Assembly: GCA_030533445.1 (NCBI GenBank)
Contig: CM060069.1
Span: 4,694,716 to 4,758,715 of the forward strand
Source of the DNA: Cyprinodon diabolis
Taxonomy: Eukaryota > Chordata > Actinopteri > Cyprinodontiformes > Cyprinodontidae
Direction of reading: 5' to 3'
Length of the DNA stretch: 64,000 nt
In this document: positions 40,351 to 52,037 of the stretch, in pieces
How the letters are laid out: every line of letters starts with the position of its first letter
How positions within the stretch are numbered: the stretch's first letter is position 1
Translations under genes and position numbers: made by a program
The notes under the pieces: generated by a model
Seen by the model: only the letters and a program-made list of their open reading frames with translations
Databases searched by the model: none
What the model was told of the DNA's origin: nothing

Positions 40351-42867
40351 TATAACCCAAAGCCCTTTATAAACCAGAGCCCTTTATAAACCAAAGCCCC
40401 TTAACAACCAGAGCCCTTTATAAAACAAAGCCCTTCATAAACCAAAGCCCTTTATAAACCAGAGCCCTTTATAAACTAAAGCCTTTTTAAACCAAAGCCC
40501 TTAATAAACTAAATTCCTTTAATAACCAGAGCTCTTTATACACCAAAACCCTTTATAAACCAGAACCTGTTATAAACCAGAACCCTTTATAAACAAGAGC
40601 CCATTATAACCCAAACCCGTTATTAACCAGATCCCTTTAAAAACCAGAGCCCTATATAAACCAAAGCTGGTTATAAACCAGATGCTGTTATAAACCAGAG
40701 CCCTTTATAAACCAGAGCTATTTATAAACCAGAGCACTTTATAAACCAGAGCCCTATATAAACCACAGACTTTTATAAACCAGAACCTTTTATAAACCAG
40801 AGCCCGTTATAACCCAAAGCCCTTTATAAACCGTAGGCCGTTATAAACCGGAGGCCTTTATAAACCACAGCCCATTATAAACCACAGCCCTTTATAAACC
40901 AGAACCCTTTATAAACCAGAGACCGTTATAACCCAAAGCCCTTTATAAACCAGAGCCCATTATAAACAGGGGCCTTTAAAAACCAAAGTCCGTTATAAAC
41001 CAGAGCCCATTATAAACAAGAGCCCTTTATAAACCAGAGCCCTTTATAAACCAGAGCCCTTTATAGACCAAAGCCCTTTATAAACCAGATCCCTTTACAA
41101 ACCAGAGCCCGTTATAAACCACAGCCATTTTTAACACAGAGGTATTTATAATCCAGAGCCCTTCATAAACCAAAGGCCTTTATAAACCAGATTCCTTTAT
41201 AAACCAGAGCTCTTTATACACAAAATCCCTTTATAAACCAGAGCCAATTATAAACCAGCACTCATTATAAACCAGAGCTATTTTTTAAAGCACAGATATT
41301 TATAAACCAGAGCCCTTTATAAACCAAAGCCCCTTAACAACCAGACCCCGTTATAAAACAAAGCCCTTCATAAACCAAAGCCCTTTATAAACCAGAGCCC
41401 TTTATAAACTAAAGCCTTTTTAAACCAAAGCCCTTAATAAACTAAATTCCTTTAATAACCAGAGCTCTTTATACACCAAAACCCTTTATAAACCAGAGCC
41501 TGTTATAAACCAGAGCTCTTTATAAACCAGAGCCCTTTATAAACCACAGCCCTTATAAACCAGAAGCCTTTATAAACCAGAGCCCGTTATAACCCAAACC
41601 CCCTTATAAACCAGAGCCTGTTATAAACCGGAGGCCTTTATAAAACAAAGTCCGTTATAAACCAGAGCCCATTATAAACAAGAGCCCTTTATAAACCAGA
41701 GCCCTTTACAAACCAGGTACCGTTATAAACCACAGCCATATTTAACACAGAGGTATTTATAATCCAGAGCCCTTTATAAACCAAAGGCCTTTATAAACCA
41801 GATTCCTTTATAAATCAGAGCTCTTTATACACAAAATCCCTTTATAAACCAGAGCCCATTATAAACCAGAACTCATTATAAACCACAACTATTTTTTAAA
41901 GCAGAGATATTTATAAACCACAGCCCTTTATAAACCAAAGCCCCTTAACAACCAGACCCCGTTATAAAACAAAGCCCTTAATAAACCAAAGCCTTTTATA
42001 AACCAGAGCCCTTTATAAACTAAAGCCTTTTTAAACCAAAGCCCTTAATAAACTAAATTTCTTTAATAACCAGAGCTCTTTATACACCAAAACCCTTTAT
42101 AAACCAGAGCCTGTTATAAACCAGAGCCCTTTATAAACCACAGCCCTTTATAGACCAAAGACCTTTGCAAACCAGAGCCCTTTACAAACCAAAGCCCTTC
42201 AGAAACCAAAGCCGTTTTTAAACCAGAGCCAGTTATATTCAGAGCCCGTTATAAACAGAGCCATTTATAAAGCAGAGCCCGTTATAAACCAGAGCCCTTT
42301 ATGAACCAGTGAGCTATAAAAACCAGAGCTCTTTATAAACCATAGCCTTTTATAAACCAGAGCCTGTTATAAACGTGAGCCCTTTATAAACCACAGCCCT
42401 TATAAACCAGAACCTTTTATAAAAGCAAACATTTTATCAACCAGAGCTCATTATAAACCAGAGCCCTCTATTAACCAGAGCCCGTTATAAACCAGAGCTT
42501 GTTATAAACCAGAGATCTTTATAAACTACAGCCCTTTATAAACCAGAACCCTTTATAAACCAGTGCGCATTATAAACCAGAGCTCGTAATAAACCAGAGG
42601 TCTTTATAAACCAGAGCTCGTTATAAACCTGATCCCTTTATAAACCAGAGCCCTTTGTAAACCAGAGCCCTTTATTAACCAGACCTCGTAATAAACCAGA
42701 GCCATTCATAACCCAAAGCACGTTATAAACAAGATATCGTTATAAACCAGAGCTCTTTATAAACCTCAGCCGTTTATAAACAAGAACCCTTTATTAACCA
42801 AAGACCTTTATAAACCAGAGCCCTTTATAAACCAGAGCCCTTTATATATCAGAGCCCTTTATAAACC

Positions 42868-44345
42868 AAAGCCCTTTATAAACAAGAGCCCATTATAACC
42901 CAAAGCCCGTTATTAACCAGATCCCTTTAAAAACCAGAGCCCTATATAAACCAAAGCTGGTTATAAACCAAATGCTGTTATAAACCAGAGCCATTTATAA
43001 ACCAGAGCTATTTATAAACCAGAGCCCTTTATAAACCAGAGCCATTATAAACCACAGCCCTTTATAAACCAGAACCTTTTATAAACCAGAGCCCATTATA
43101 ACCCAAAGCCCTTTATAAACCAGAGCCCTTTATAAACCAAAGACCCTTAACAACCAGAGCCCTTTATAAAACAAAGCCCTTCATAAACCAAAGCCCTTTA
43201 TAAACCAGAGCCCTTTATAAACTAAAGCCTTTTTAAACAAAAGCCCTTAATAAACTAAATTCCTTTAATAACCAGAGCTCTTTATACACCAAAACCCTTT
43301 ATAAACCAGAGCCTGTTATAAACCAGAGCTCTTTATACACCAAAACCCTTTCTAAACCAGATCCTGTTATAAACCAGAGCTATTTATAAACCAGAGCCCT
43401 TTATAAACCACAGCCCTTAATAAACTAAATTCCTTTAATAACCAGAGCTCTTTATACACCAAAACCCTTTATAAACCAGAGCCTGTTATAAACCAGAGCT
43501 CTTTATACACCAAAACCCTTTCTAAACCAGATCCTGTTATAAACCAGAGCTATTTATAAACCAGTGCCCTTTATAAACCAAAGCCCTTTTTAAACGAAAG
43601 CCCTTTATAAACCAGATTATTTTATTAACCAGACCTCTTTATACACCAAAGTCCTTTATAAACCAGAGCCCTTTATAAACCAGAGCCCTTTATATATCAG
43701 AGCCCTTTATAAACCAAAGCCCTTTATAAACAAGAGCACATTATAACACAAAGCCCGTTATTAACCATGTCCCTTTAAAAACCAGAGCCCTATATAAAAC
43801 AGAGCCCTTTATTAACCAGACCTCGTAATAAACCAGAGCCATTCATAACCCAAAGCACGTTATAAACAAGATATCGTTATAAACCAGAGCTCTTTATAAA
43901 CAAGAACCCTTTATTAACCAAAGACCTTTATAAACAAGAGCCCATTATAACCCAAAGCCCGTTATTAACCAGATCCCTTTAAAAACCAGAGCCCTATATA
44001 AACCAAAGCTGGTTATAAACCAAATGCTGTTATAAACCAGAGCCATTTATAAACCAGAGCTATTTATAAACCAGAGCCCTTTATAAACCAGAGCCATTAT
44101 AAACCACAGCCCTTTATAAACCAGAACCTTTTATAAACCAGAGCCCATTATAACCCAAAGCCCTTTATAAACCAGAGCCCTTTATAAACCAAAGACCCTT
44201 AACAACCAGAGCCCTTTATAAAACAAAGCCCTTCATAAACCAAAGCCCTTTATAAACCAGAGCCCTTTATAAACTAAAGCCTTTTTAAACAAAAGCCCTT
44301 AATAAACTAAATTCCTTTAATAACCAGAGCTCTTTATACACCAAA
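42868..44345 (+). repeat. Duplicated satellite blocks at 1,052-bp offset
   Basis: About 42,868-43,295 matches about 43,920-44,345. The shared private variant AAAGACCCTTAACAACC is at 43,139 and 44,191 (ordinary form AAAGCCCCTTAACAACC). GAGCCATTTATAAACC and AAACAAAAGCCCTTAA are also shared. Between them, CTTTCTAAACCAGATCCTG repeats at 43,349 and 43,519 (170 bp, ten monomers). Confidence 0.8.
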
Positions 44346-47171
44346 ACCCTTTCTAAACCAGAGCCTGTTATAAACCAGAGCTCTTTATAAACCAGAGCCC
44401 TTTATAAACCACAGCCCTTAATAAACTAAATTCCTTTAATAACCAGAGCTCTTTATACACCAAAACCCTTTATAACCCAGAACCTGTTATAAACCAGAAC
44501 CCTTTATAAACAAGAGCCCATTATAACCCAAAACCCGTTATTAACCAGATCCCTTTAAAAACCAGAGCCCTATATAAACCAAAGCTGGTTATAAACCAGA
44601 TGCTGTTATAAACCAGAGCCCTTTATAAACCACAGCCCTTTATAAACCACAGCCCTTTATGAACCAGAACCTTTTATAAACCAGAGCCCGTTATAACCCT
44701 AAGCCCTTTATAAGCCAGAGGCCGTTATAAACCGGAGGCCTTCATAAACCAGAGCCCGTTATAAACCACAGCCCTTTATAAACCAGAACCCTTTATAAAC
44801 CAGAGCCCGTTATAACCCAAACCCCCTTATAAACCAGAGCCTGTTATAAACCGGAGGCCTTTATAAAACAAAGTCCGTTATAAACCAGAGCCCATTATAA
44901 ACAAGAGCCCTTTATAAACCAGAGCCCTTTACAAACCAGGTACCGTTATAAACCACAGCCATATTTAACACAGAGGTATTTATAATCCAGAGCCCTTTAT
45001 AAACCAAAGGCCTTTATAAACCAGATTCCTTTATAAATCAGAGCTCTTTATACACAAAATCCCTTTATAAACCAGAGCCCATTATAAACCAGAACTCATT
45101 ATAAACCACAGCTATTTTTTAAAGCAGAGATATTTATAAACCACAGCCCTTTATAAACCAAAGCCCCTTAACAACCAGACCCCGTTATAAAACAAAGCCC
45201 TTATTAAACCAAAGCCTTTTATAAACCAGAGCCCTTTATAAACTAAAGCCTTTTTAAACCAAAGCCCTTAATAAACTAAATTCCTTTAATAACCAGAGCT
45301 CTTTATACACCAAAACCCTTTATAAACCAGAGCCTGTTATAAACCAGAGCTCTTTATACACCAAAACCCTTTCTAAACGAAAGCCCTTTATAAACCAGAT
45401 TATTTTATTAACCAGACCTCTTTATACACCAAAGTCCTTTATAAACCAGAGCCCTTTATAAACCAGAGCCCTTTATATATCAGAGCCCTTTATAAACCAA
45501 AGCCCTTTATAAACAAGAGCACATTATAACCCAAAGCCCGTTATTAACCATATCCCTTTAAAAACCAGAGCCCTATATAAAACAGAGCTGGTTATAAACC
45601 AAATGCTGTTATAAACCAGAGCCCTTTATAAACCAGAGCTATTTATAAACCAGAGCCCTTTATAAACCAGAGCCATTATAAACCACAGCCCTTTATAAAC
45701 CAGAACCTTTTATAAACCAGAGCCCATTATAACACAAAGCCCTTTATAAACCAGAGGCCGTTTTAAACCGGAGGCCTTTATAAACCACAGCCTGTTATAA
45801 ACCACAGCCCTTTAGAAACCAGAACCCTTAATAAACCAGAGCCCGTTATAACCCAAACCCCTTTATAAACCAGAGCCTGTTATAAACCGGAGGCCTTTAT
45901 AAAACAAAGTCCGTTATAAACCAGAGCCCATTATAAACCAGAACTCATTATAAACCACAGCTATTTTTTAAAGCAGAGATATTTATAAACCACAGCCCTT
46001 TATAAACCAAAGCCCCTTAACAACCAGACCCCGTTATAAAACAAAGCCCTTAATAAACCAAAGCCTTTTATAAACCAGAGCCCTTTATAAACTAAAGCCT
46101 TTTTAAACCAAAGCCCTTAATAAACTAAATTCCTTTAATAACCAGAGCTCTTTATACACCAAAACCCTTTCTAAACCAGATCCTGTTATAAACCAGAGCT
46201 ATTTATAAACCAGTGCCCTTTATAAACCAAAGCCTTTTTAAACGAAAGCCCTTTATAAACCAGATTATTTTATTAACCAGACCTCTTTATACACCAAAGT
46301 CCTTTATAAACCAGAGCCCATTATAAACAAGAGCCCTTTATAAACCAGAGCCCTTTACAAACCAGAGCCCGTTATAAACCAGAGCCCTTTACAAACCAGA
46401 GCCCGTTATAAACCACAGCCATTTTTAAAAGAGAGGTATTTATAATCCAGAGCCCTTTATAAACCAAAGGCCTTTATAAACCAGATTCCTTTATAAACCA
46501 GAGCTCATTATAAACCAGAACTCATTATAAACCAGAGCTATTTTTTAAAGCAGAGCTATTTATAAACCAGAGCCCTTTATAAACCAAAGCCCCTTAACAA
46601 CCAGTGCCTGTTATAAAACAAAGCCCTTCATAAACCAAAGCCCTTTATAAACCAGAGCCCTTTATAAACTAAAGCCTTTTTAAACCAAAGCCCTTAATAA
46701 ACTAAATTCCTTTAATAACCAGAGCTCTTTATACACCAAAACCCTTTATAAACCAGAGCCTGTTATAAACCAGAGCTCTTTATAAACCAGAGCCCTTTAT
46801 AAACCACAGCCCTTATAAATCAGAACCCTTTATAAAAGCAAGCACTTTATCAACCAGAGCTCATTATAAACCAGAGCCCTCTATTAACCAGAGCCCGTTA
46901 TAAACCAGAGCTTGTTATAAACCAGAGATCTTTATAAACCACAGCCCTTTATAAAACAGAGCCCTTTATAAACCAGAGCCATCTATAAATCAGATTCCTT
47001 TATAAACCAGAGTCATTTATAAAACAGAGCCCTTTTTAAACCAGATTCCTTTATAAAGCAGAGCCGTTTATGAACCAGAGCCCTTTTAAACCAGATTCCT
47101 TTATAAAGCAGAGCCATTTATAAACCAGAGCCCTTTTTAAACCAGATTCCTTTATAAACCAGAGTCATTTA

Positions 47172-47176
47172 TAAAC
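47172..47176. repeat. Target-site duplication TAAAC, left of solo LTR
   Basis: TAAAC directly precedes TGTCATGA; the same five bases follow the LTR at 47,884-47,888. Confidence 0.65.
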
Positions 47177-47883
47177 TGTCATGATCGGTTTTAGAGATAA
47201 ACTCACATGCAGAACACCACTGAGACTTGGTAAAAAGTTTAACAGAGTTTATTAAGTTTTCACATAAACAAGACAAGATTCAGGTTCAGGTCTGGGCAGG
47301 ATTCTCTGGCGTCTGCAGAGACGGATAGTTGGTTAGCTGGGTATGCAGATAAGTTAAATGGATTTTCAGATATTTCAGTGGATACCTTGAAGAGGTCCAG
47401 ATTTGTTCAGAGAGAGGGAACCAGTTGGGATCAGAGACAGTTGGTTCAGAAGAGTGCTTAGGCAGCAGCAGCGTCTTACTTCTGACTTCCAGTGATCAGA
47501 CCTTGGTTGAAGTGATCAGCTCTTTACCAAGAGCAGCAGGTGGATTCCAGAATGTAGTCTTCAGGTTTGGCTCTCTAGGCAGGCAGGCAGATTCAGGTTA
47601 AGCTCATCCAGAGCTTCTCTCGAGAGACTGGTTTCCTAGGAGCGAGAAGACAGAGGCAATTAGTTTAAGGTTTCTCTAGGAAGATAACTATCAGTAAATT
47701 CAGAGGCTCAGGTTCGCTAACCAAACTTGGCTAACATTGCGGTGTCGAAGCAAGGTCTGGCAGCTGCTTATGAAGGCGGGTCTCCTGATGAGCTGATGAG
47801 CGTCAGCTGGGCTGGGGGCTCCAGCCCAGGAGGATCCACAGCGCACTCTGCTGGAGAAGGTGGAGAAACTCCAGATCCCAATA
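47177..47883 (-). mobile_element. Solo LTR of a Ty3/Gypsy element
   Basis: A 707-bp sequence starts TGTCATGAT and runs to CCAGATCCCAATA, collinear with the LTRs at 50,575 and 55,645 but clearly diverged. Shared landmarks are CACATGCAGAAC, GTTTAACAGAGTTTATT, GCGGTGTCGAAGCAAGGTCT, GCAGCTGCTTATGAAG and GCGCACTCTGCTGGA. It has no internal region, so it fits LTR-LTR recombination. The end expected to be ...CA reads ...TA, probably one substitution. Orientation is minus, like the larger element. The short + strand reading frame across its end is a shadow. Confidence 0.85.
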
Positions 47884-47888
47884 TAAAC

Positions 47889-50574
47889 CAGAGCCCCTTA
47901 ACAACCAGAGCCCGTTATAAAACAAAGCCCTTCATAAACCAAAGCCCTTTATAAACCAGAGCCCTGTATAAACTAAAGCATTTTTAAACCAAAGCCCTTA
48001 ATATACTAAATTCCTTTAATAACCAGAGCTCTTTATACACCAAAACCCTTTATAAACCAGAGCCTGTTATAAACCAGAGCTCTTTATAAACCAGAGCCCT
48101 TTATAAACCACAGCCCTTATAAACCAGAACCCTTTATAAAAGCAAGCACTTTATCAACCAGAGCTCATTATAAACCAGAGACCTCTATTAACCAGAGCCC
48201 GTTATAAACCAGAGCTTGTTATAAACCAGAGATCTTTATAAACCACAGCCCTTTATAAAACAGAGCCCTTTATAAACCAGAGCCATCTATAAATCAGATT
48301 CCTTTATAAACCAGAGTCATTTATGAACCAGAGCCCTTTTTAAACCAGAGCCATTTATAAATCAGAATATTTTATAAACCAGAGTCATTTATAAACCAGA
48401 TTCCTTTATAAACCAGAGCCATTTATGAACCAGAGCCCTTTATAAACCAAATCCACTAATAAACCAGAGCCTGTTAGAAACCAGAGCCCCTTATAAACCA
48501 GAGCCCTTTTTAAACCAGATTCCTTTATAAAGCAGAGCCATTTATAAACCACAGCCCTTTATAAACCAGAACCTTTTATAAACCAGAGCCCTTTATAAAC
48601 CACAGCCCTTTATAAACCAGAACCTTTTATAAACCAGAGCCTGTTATAACAAAAAGCCCTTTATAAACCAGAGCCCTTTACAAACCAGAGCCCATTATAA
48701 ACCACAGCCATTTTTAACGCAGAGGTATTTATAATCCAGAGCCCTTTATAAACCAAAGGCCTTTATAAACCAGAGCCCGTTATAACCCAAAGCCCTTTAT
48801 AAACCAGAGGCCATTATAAACCGGAGGCCTTTATAAACCACAGCCGGTTATAAACCACAGCCCTTTATAAACCAGAACCCTTTATAAACCAGAGCCCGTT
48901 ATAACCCAAACCCCTTTATAAACCAGAGCCTGTTATAAACTGGAGGCCTTTATAAAACAAAGTCCGTTATAAACCTGAGCCCATTATAAACAAGAGCCCT
49001 TTATAAACCAGAGCCCTTTACAAACCAGAGCTCGTTATAAACCACAGCCATTTTTAACGCAGAGGTATTTATAATCCAGAGCCCTTTATAAACCAAAGGC
49101 CTTTACAAACCAGATTCCTTTATAAACCAGAGCTCTTTATACACAAAATCCCTTTATAAACCAGAGCCCATTATAAACCAGAACTCATTATAAACCAAAG
49201 CCATTTTTTAAAGCAGAGCTATTTATAAACCAAAGCCTTTAATAAACCAGAGCCCTTTATAAACTAAGACCTTTTTAAACCAAAGCCCCTAATAAACTAA
49301 ATTCCTTTAATAACCAGAGCTCTTTATAAACCAGAACCCTTTATAAAAGTAAGCACTTTATCAACCAGAGCTCAATATAAACCAGAGCCCTCTATTAACC
49401 AGAGCCCGTTATAAACCAGAGCTTGTTATAAACCAGAGATCTTTATAAACCACAGCCCTTTATAAAACAGAGCCCTTTTTAAACCAAAGCCCTTAACAAA
49501 CTAAATTCCTTTAATAACAAGAGCTATTTATACACCAAAGCCTTTTATAAACCAGAGCCTGTTATAAACCAGAGCTCTTTATAAACCAGAGCCCTTTTTA
49601 AACCACAGCCCTTATAAACCAGAACCCTTTACAAAAGCAAGCACTTTATCAACCAGAGCTCATTATAAACCAGAGCCTTCTATTAACCAGAGCCCGTTAT
49701 AAACCAGAGCTTGTTATAAACCAGAGATCTTTATAAACCACAGCCCTATATAAAACAGAGCCCTTTATAAACTAGAGCCATTTATAAATCACATTCCTTT
49801 ATAAACCAGAGTCATTTATAAACCAGAGCCCTTTTTAAAGCAGATTCCTTTATAAAGCAGAGCCATTTATGAACCAGAGCCCCTTTTAAACCAGATTCCT
49901 TTATAAAGCAGAGCCATTTATAAACCAGAGCCCTTTTTAAACCAGATTCCTTTGTAAACCAGAGCCATTTATAAACCAGAACCATTTATAAACCAGAGCC
50001 CTTTTTAAACCAGATTTCTTTATAAACCAAAGACATTTATAAACCAGATCCCTTTATAAACCAAATCCCCTAATAAACCAGAGCCTGTAAGAAACCAGAG
50101 CCCTTTATAAACCAGAGACCTTTACAAACAAAAGCCTTTTATAACCAGAGCCCTTTATGTACCAGAGCCCTTTATAGACCAAAGACCTTTGCAAACCAGA
50201 GCCCTTTACAAACCAAAGCCCTTCAGAAACCAAAGCAGTTTTTAAACCAGAGCCAGTTATATTCAGAGCCCGTTATAAACAGAGCCATTTATAAAACAGG
50301 GCCCGTTATAAACCAGAGCCCTTTTTAAACCAGAGCCCGTTATACACCAGAGCCCTTTATGAACCAGTGAGCTATAAAAACCAGAGCTCTTTATAAACCA
50401 AAGCCCTTTATAAACCAGAGCCCTATATAAACCGGAGCTCTTTATAAACCAAAGCCTTTTATAAACCAGAGCCCGTTATAAACCTGAGCCCTTTATAAAC
50501 CACAGCCCTTATAAACCAGAACCCTTCATAAAAGCAAGCACTTTATCAACCAGAGCTCATTATAAACCAGAGCC
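47889..50574 (+). repeat. 17-bp satellite array, forward arm, between solo LTR and retrotransposon
   Basis: Continuation of the same array with the same monomer variants. At about 49,360-49,520 it carries the satellite context that elsewhere flanks the retroelement tail (CTCAATATAAACC ... GAGATCTTTATAAACCACAG ... CCCTTTTTAAACC) but without the insert, a candidate empty site. No gene seen. Confidence 0.95.
50570..50574. repeat. Target-site duplication GAGCC, left copy
   Basis: GAGCC precedes TGTCATGATGGG and recurs at 56,362-56,366 after CCCAACA. Removing the element and one copy restores AAACCAGAGCCCTCTATT, the regular satellite order seen elsewhere. Confidence 0.93.
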
Positions 50575-50646
50575 TGTCATGATGGGTTTTAGTTGCTTAG
50601 CCCACATGCAGAACAAAACGGAGGCTGGGTAAAAGGTTTAACAGAG

Positions 50647-50652
50647 TTTATT
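50647..50652 (-). terminator. Polyadenylation signal AATAAA in 3' LTR
   Basis: TTTATT on + reads AATAAA on the coding strand, about 470 nt past the predicted R start. The equivalent position in the 5' LTR reads CATAAA (55,717-55,722). Confidence 0.55.
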
Positions 50653-51111
50653 GAATGTGCAATAATACAAGTTAGGTACAGGATCTTGAACTGGTCCGGG
50701 CTGGTTCACTGAAGTCTGCAGAGATGATAGTTTGATTAGATAGACAGGCAGATGAGCATGAGTCCTTAGATAATTCAGAATTCTACCTTGACTGAATCCG
50801 GGCTGTTGGGTCCAAAGACTGTTTGTTCAGCAGAGTACACGAGCAGCTGCAGCGTCTAGCTTCTCACTTTGAATGGCTGACCTTGATTAGAGTTTCAGCT
50901 CTTCACTAAGAGCAGCAGGAGAATCCACATAGGAATCTTCAGGTTTGGCTCACCAGGGCAGATTGGCAGGTTAAGCTCATCCAGAGCTTCAGGCTGGAGA
51001 CAGGTTTCCTGAGAGACAAAAACAGAAGAGAGTTAGAATCAGATTTCTCTCTAGAGACAACTAAGATTCTTATCAGTTTCGAAGGCTCAGGTCGCTAACC
51101 AAACTAAGGTC

Positions 51112-51122
51112 AACACTGCGGC
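51112..51122 (-). promoter_or_regulatory. Predicted RNA 5' end (start of R) in 3' LTR
   Basis: GCCGCAGTGTT on the coding strand starts about 30 nt downstream of the TATA box. It is the exact reverse complement of the 11 nt near the inner edge of the 5' LTR (55,633-55,643). In Tf1/sushi elements the RNA 5' end pairs there to prime minus-strand DNA. The start site is inferred from TATA spacing and complementarity. Confidence 0.6.
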
Positions 51123-51145
51123 GTCGAAGCAAGGTCTGGCAGCTG

Positions 51146-51153
51146 CTTATAAA
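51146..51153 (-). promoter_or_regulatory. TATA box in 3' LTR
   Basis: TTTATAAG on the coding strand. The matching position in the 5' LTR (56,238-56,245) reads TTCATAAC, and the solo LTR also has CATAAG. Confidence 0.55.
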
Positions 51154-51265
51154 GGGGAGGTCTCCTGATGAGTAGATGCGTCACAGGTGTGCTGGAAGAC
51201 TCCAGCTCCAGGAGAACCATGGCGCACTCTGCTGGAGGAAGGTGGTACAGCTCCAGATCCCAACA

Positions 51266-51278
51266 GTACCCCCCTCTC
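51266..51278 (-). promoter_or_regulatory. Polypurine tract
   Basis: GAGAGGGGGGTAC on the coding strand abuts the 3' LTR, where plus-strand DNA synthesis would be primed. It overlaps the last codon of the degraded pol frame. Confidence 0.75.
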
Positions 51279-51675
51279 AACGACCGCCTGTTGGCGGTCC
51301 AGAAGATGTCGACGGGAGGGGGCTCTCATATTCCTCGATCAGGGATGGATTAAGGATAAAAGAGCCAGGAACCCATGTGCGGTCCTCCGGACCGTAGCCC
51401 TCCCAATCGACGAGGTACTACCAACCGCAACCTCACCGACGGGAGTCCACGATCCGGCGGACGGTGAAGGCAGGATGTCCATCGATGTCCAGGGCGGGTG
51501 GAGGGGAGTTGGATGGAGGGCACAGGGGGCTAGAAACAACAAGTTTTATCTGGGACACATGGAACGTGGGATGGATGCGGAGACTCGGAGGAAGGTGTAA
51601 ACGTACAGCAGAGGGGTTGATGATCTGGGCAACCTTGTAAGGACCAATGAACCGGGGGGACAGCTTTCGAGACAT
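51277..51675 (-). pseudogene. Integrase GPY/F module and chromodomain, broken
   Basis: The 80-residue stretch from 51,675 carries FIGPYKV, the GPY/F signature of the integrase C-terminus, then [10 protein letters not shown], then [16 protein letters not shown], which opens a chromodomain. TGA (51,433) and TAG (51,418) follow. In the same frame the rest is still readable, with [17 protein letters not shown], the core of a chromodomain that in related elements binds modified histone tails and directs integration. Both stops could arise from single C-to-T changes (CGA to TGA, CAG to TAG), but that is inference. The stretch ends at a TGA beside the polypurine tract. Confidence 0.88.
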
Positions 51676-51680
51676 ACCCT

Positions 51681-52037
51681 TTAGGGGAATGTCTCGTGTA
51701 GAGAGCCATACCTTTGGCCAATGGAGTAGTCAGGGGCCGGGCGTCTCTTGGAGTCAGTGAAGCGTTTAGTTGAGACAGAAGAACGGTTGACGGTGGTGAT
51801 GGTGTCCTTCCAGACCCTCTGACAACGACGGATGTGCTGATGGACTGAACAGACCGAAATCTCTCTCTGGTCTGCAGGGAAAAGTGGAGGCTGATAACCG
51901 AGAGATACCTGAAACGGGGATAAACCAGTGGAAGCTGACTTGAGTGAGTTGTGGGCGTATTCGATCCAGGTCAGGTACTGACTCCAGTCGGTGGGGTTGT
52001 TTGAGGTCTGGCACAGAGAGTGGACTCTAATTGCCAA
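51681..52037 (-). pseudogene. Integrase core C-terminal part, second frame
   Basis: This segment continues integrase after a frameshift near 52,037. It has the conserved stretch [17 protein letters not shown] and, further on, TGLSPFQVSLGYQPPLFP, as in Ty3/Gypsy integrases downstream of the catalytic glutamate. It ends shortly after PDYSIGQR, where a one-base loss near 51,711 shifts the frame out of the stretch leading to the GPY/F module. Confidence 0.85.

Larger units (their letters stand above)
1..47176 (+). repeat. 17-bp satellite array, forward arm, main block
   Basis: Head-to-tail array of a 17-bp monomer, consensus CCAGAGCCCTTTATAAA on this strand. Units vary mainly in the CCCTTT part (CCCGTT, CCCATT, GCTCTT, GCTATT, ATTCCTTT) and occasionally by one-base length changes, giving 16- or 18-bp units. 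The core TTTATAAA is its own reverse complement. Long strings of variant monomers recur in the same order at fixed offsets, which shows higher-order repeats rather than random monomer mixing. Four copies of a retroelement tail interrupt the block. I see no gene in it; TAA in the core closes every frame about every third monomer. Centromeric, pericentromeric or interstitial location cannot be told from the sequence. Confidence 0.97.
50575..51265 (-). repeat. 3' LTR of the retrotransposon
   Basis: A 691-bp LTR, TGTTGGGATC...ATCATGACA on the minus strand. It is 26 bp shorter than the 5' LTR: 22 bp are missing at about 50,804 and 4 bp near 51,219. The solo LTR retains matching sequence at the 22-bp site, so this is a deletion here. 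It keeps a good TATA box and an AATAAA signal. Confidence 0.95.

Noticed and set aside
47727..47954. 75-codon + strand frame across the solo LTR end
   Set aside because: It runs from LTR into satellite, so it is a chance frame without conserved content.
51147..51600. Overlapping + strand reading frames through the 3' LTR and chromodomain region
   Set aside because: They are antisense shadows of the LTR and of pol; the minus-strand translation shows GPY/F and chromodomain motifs.
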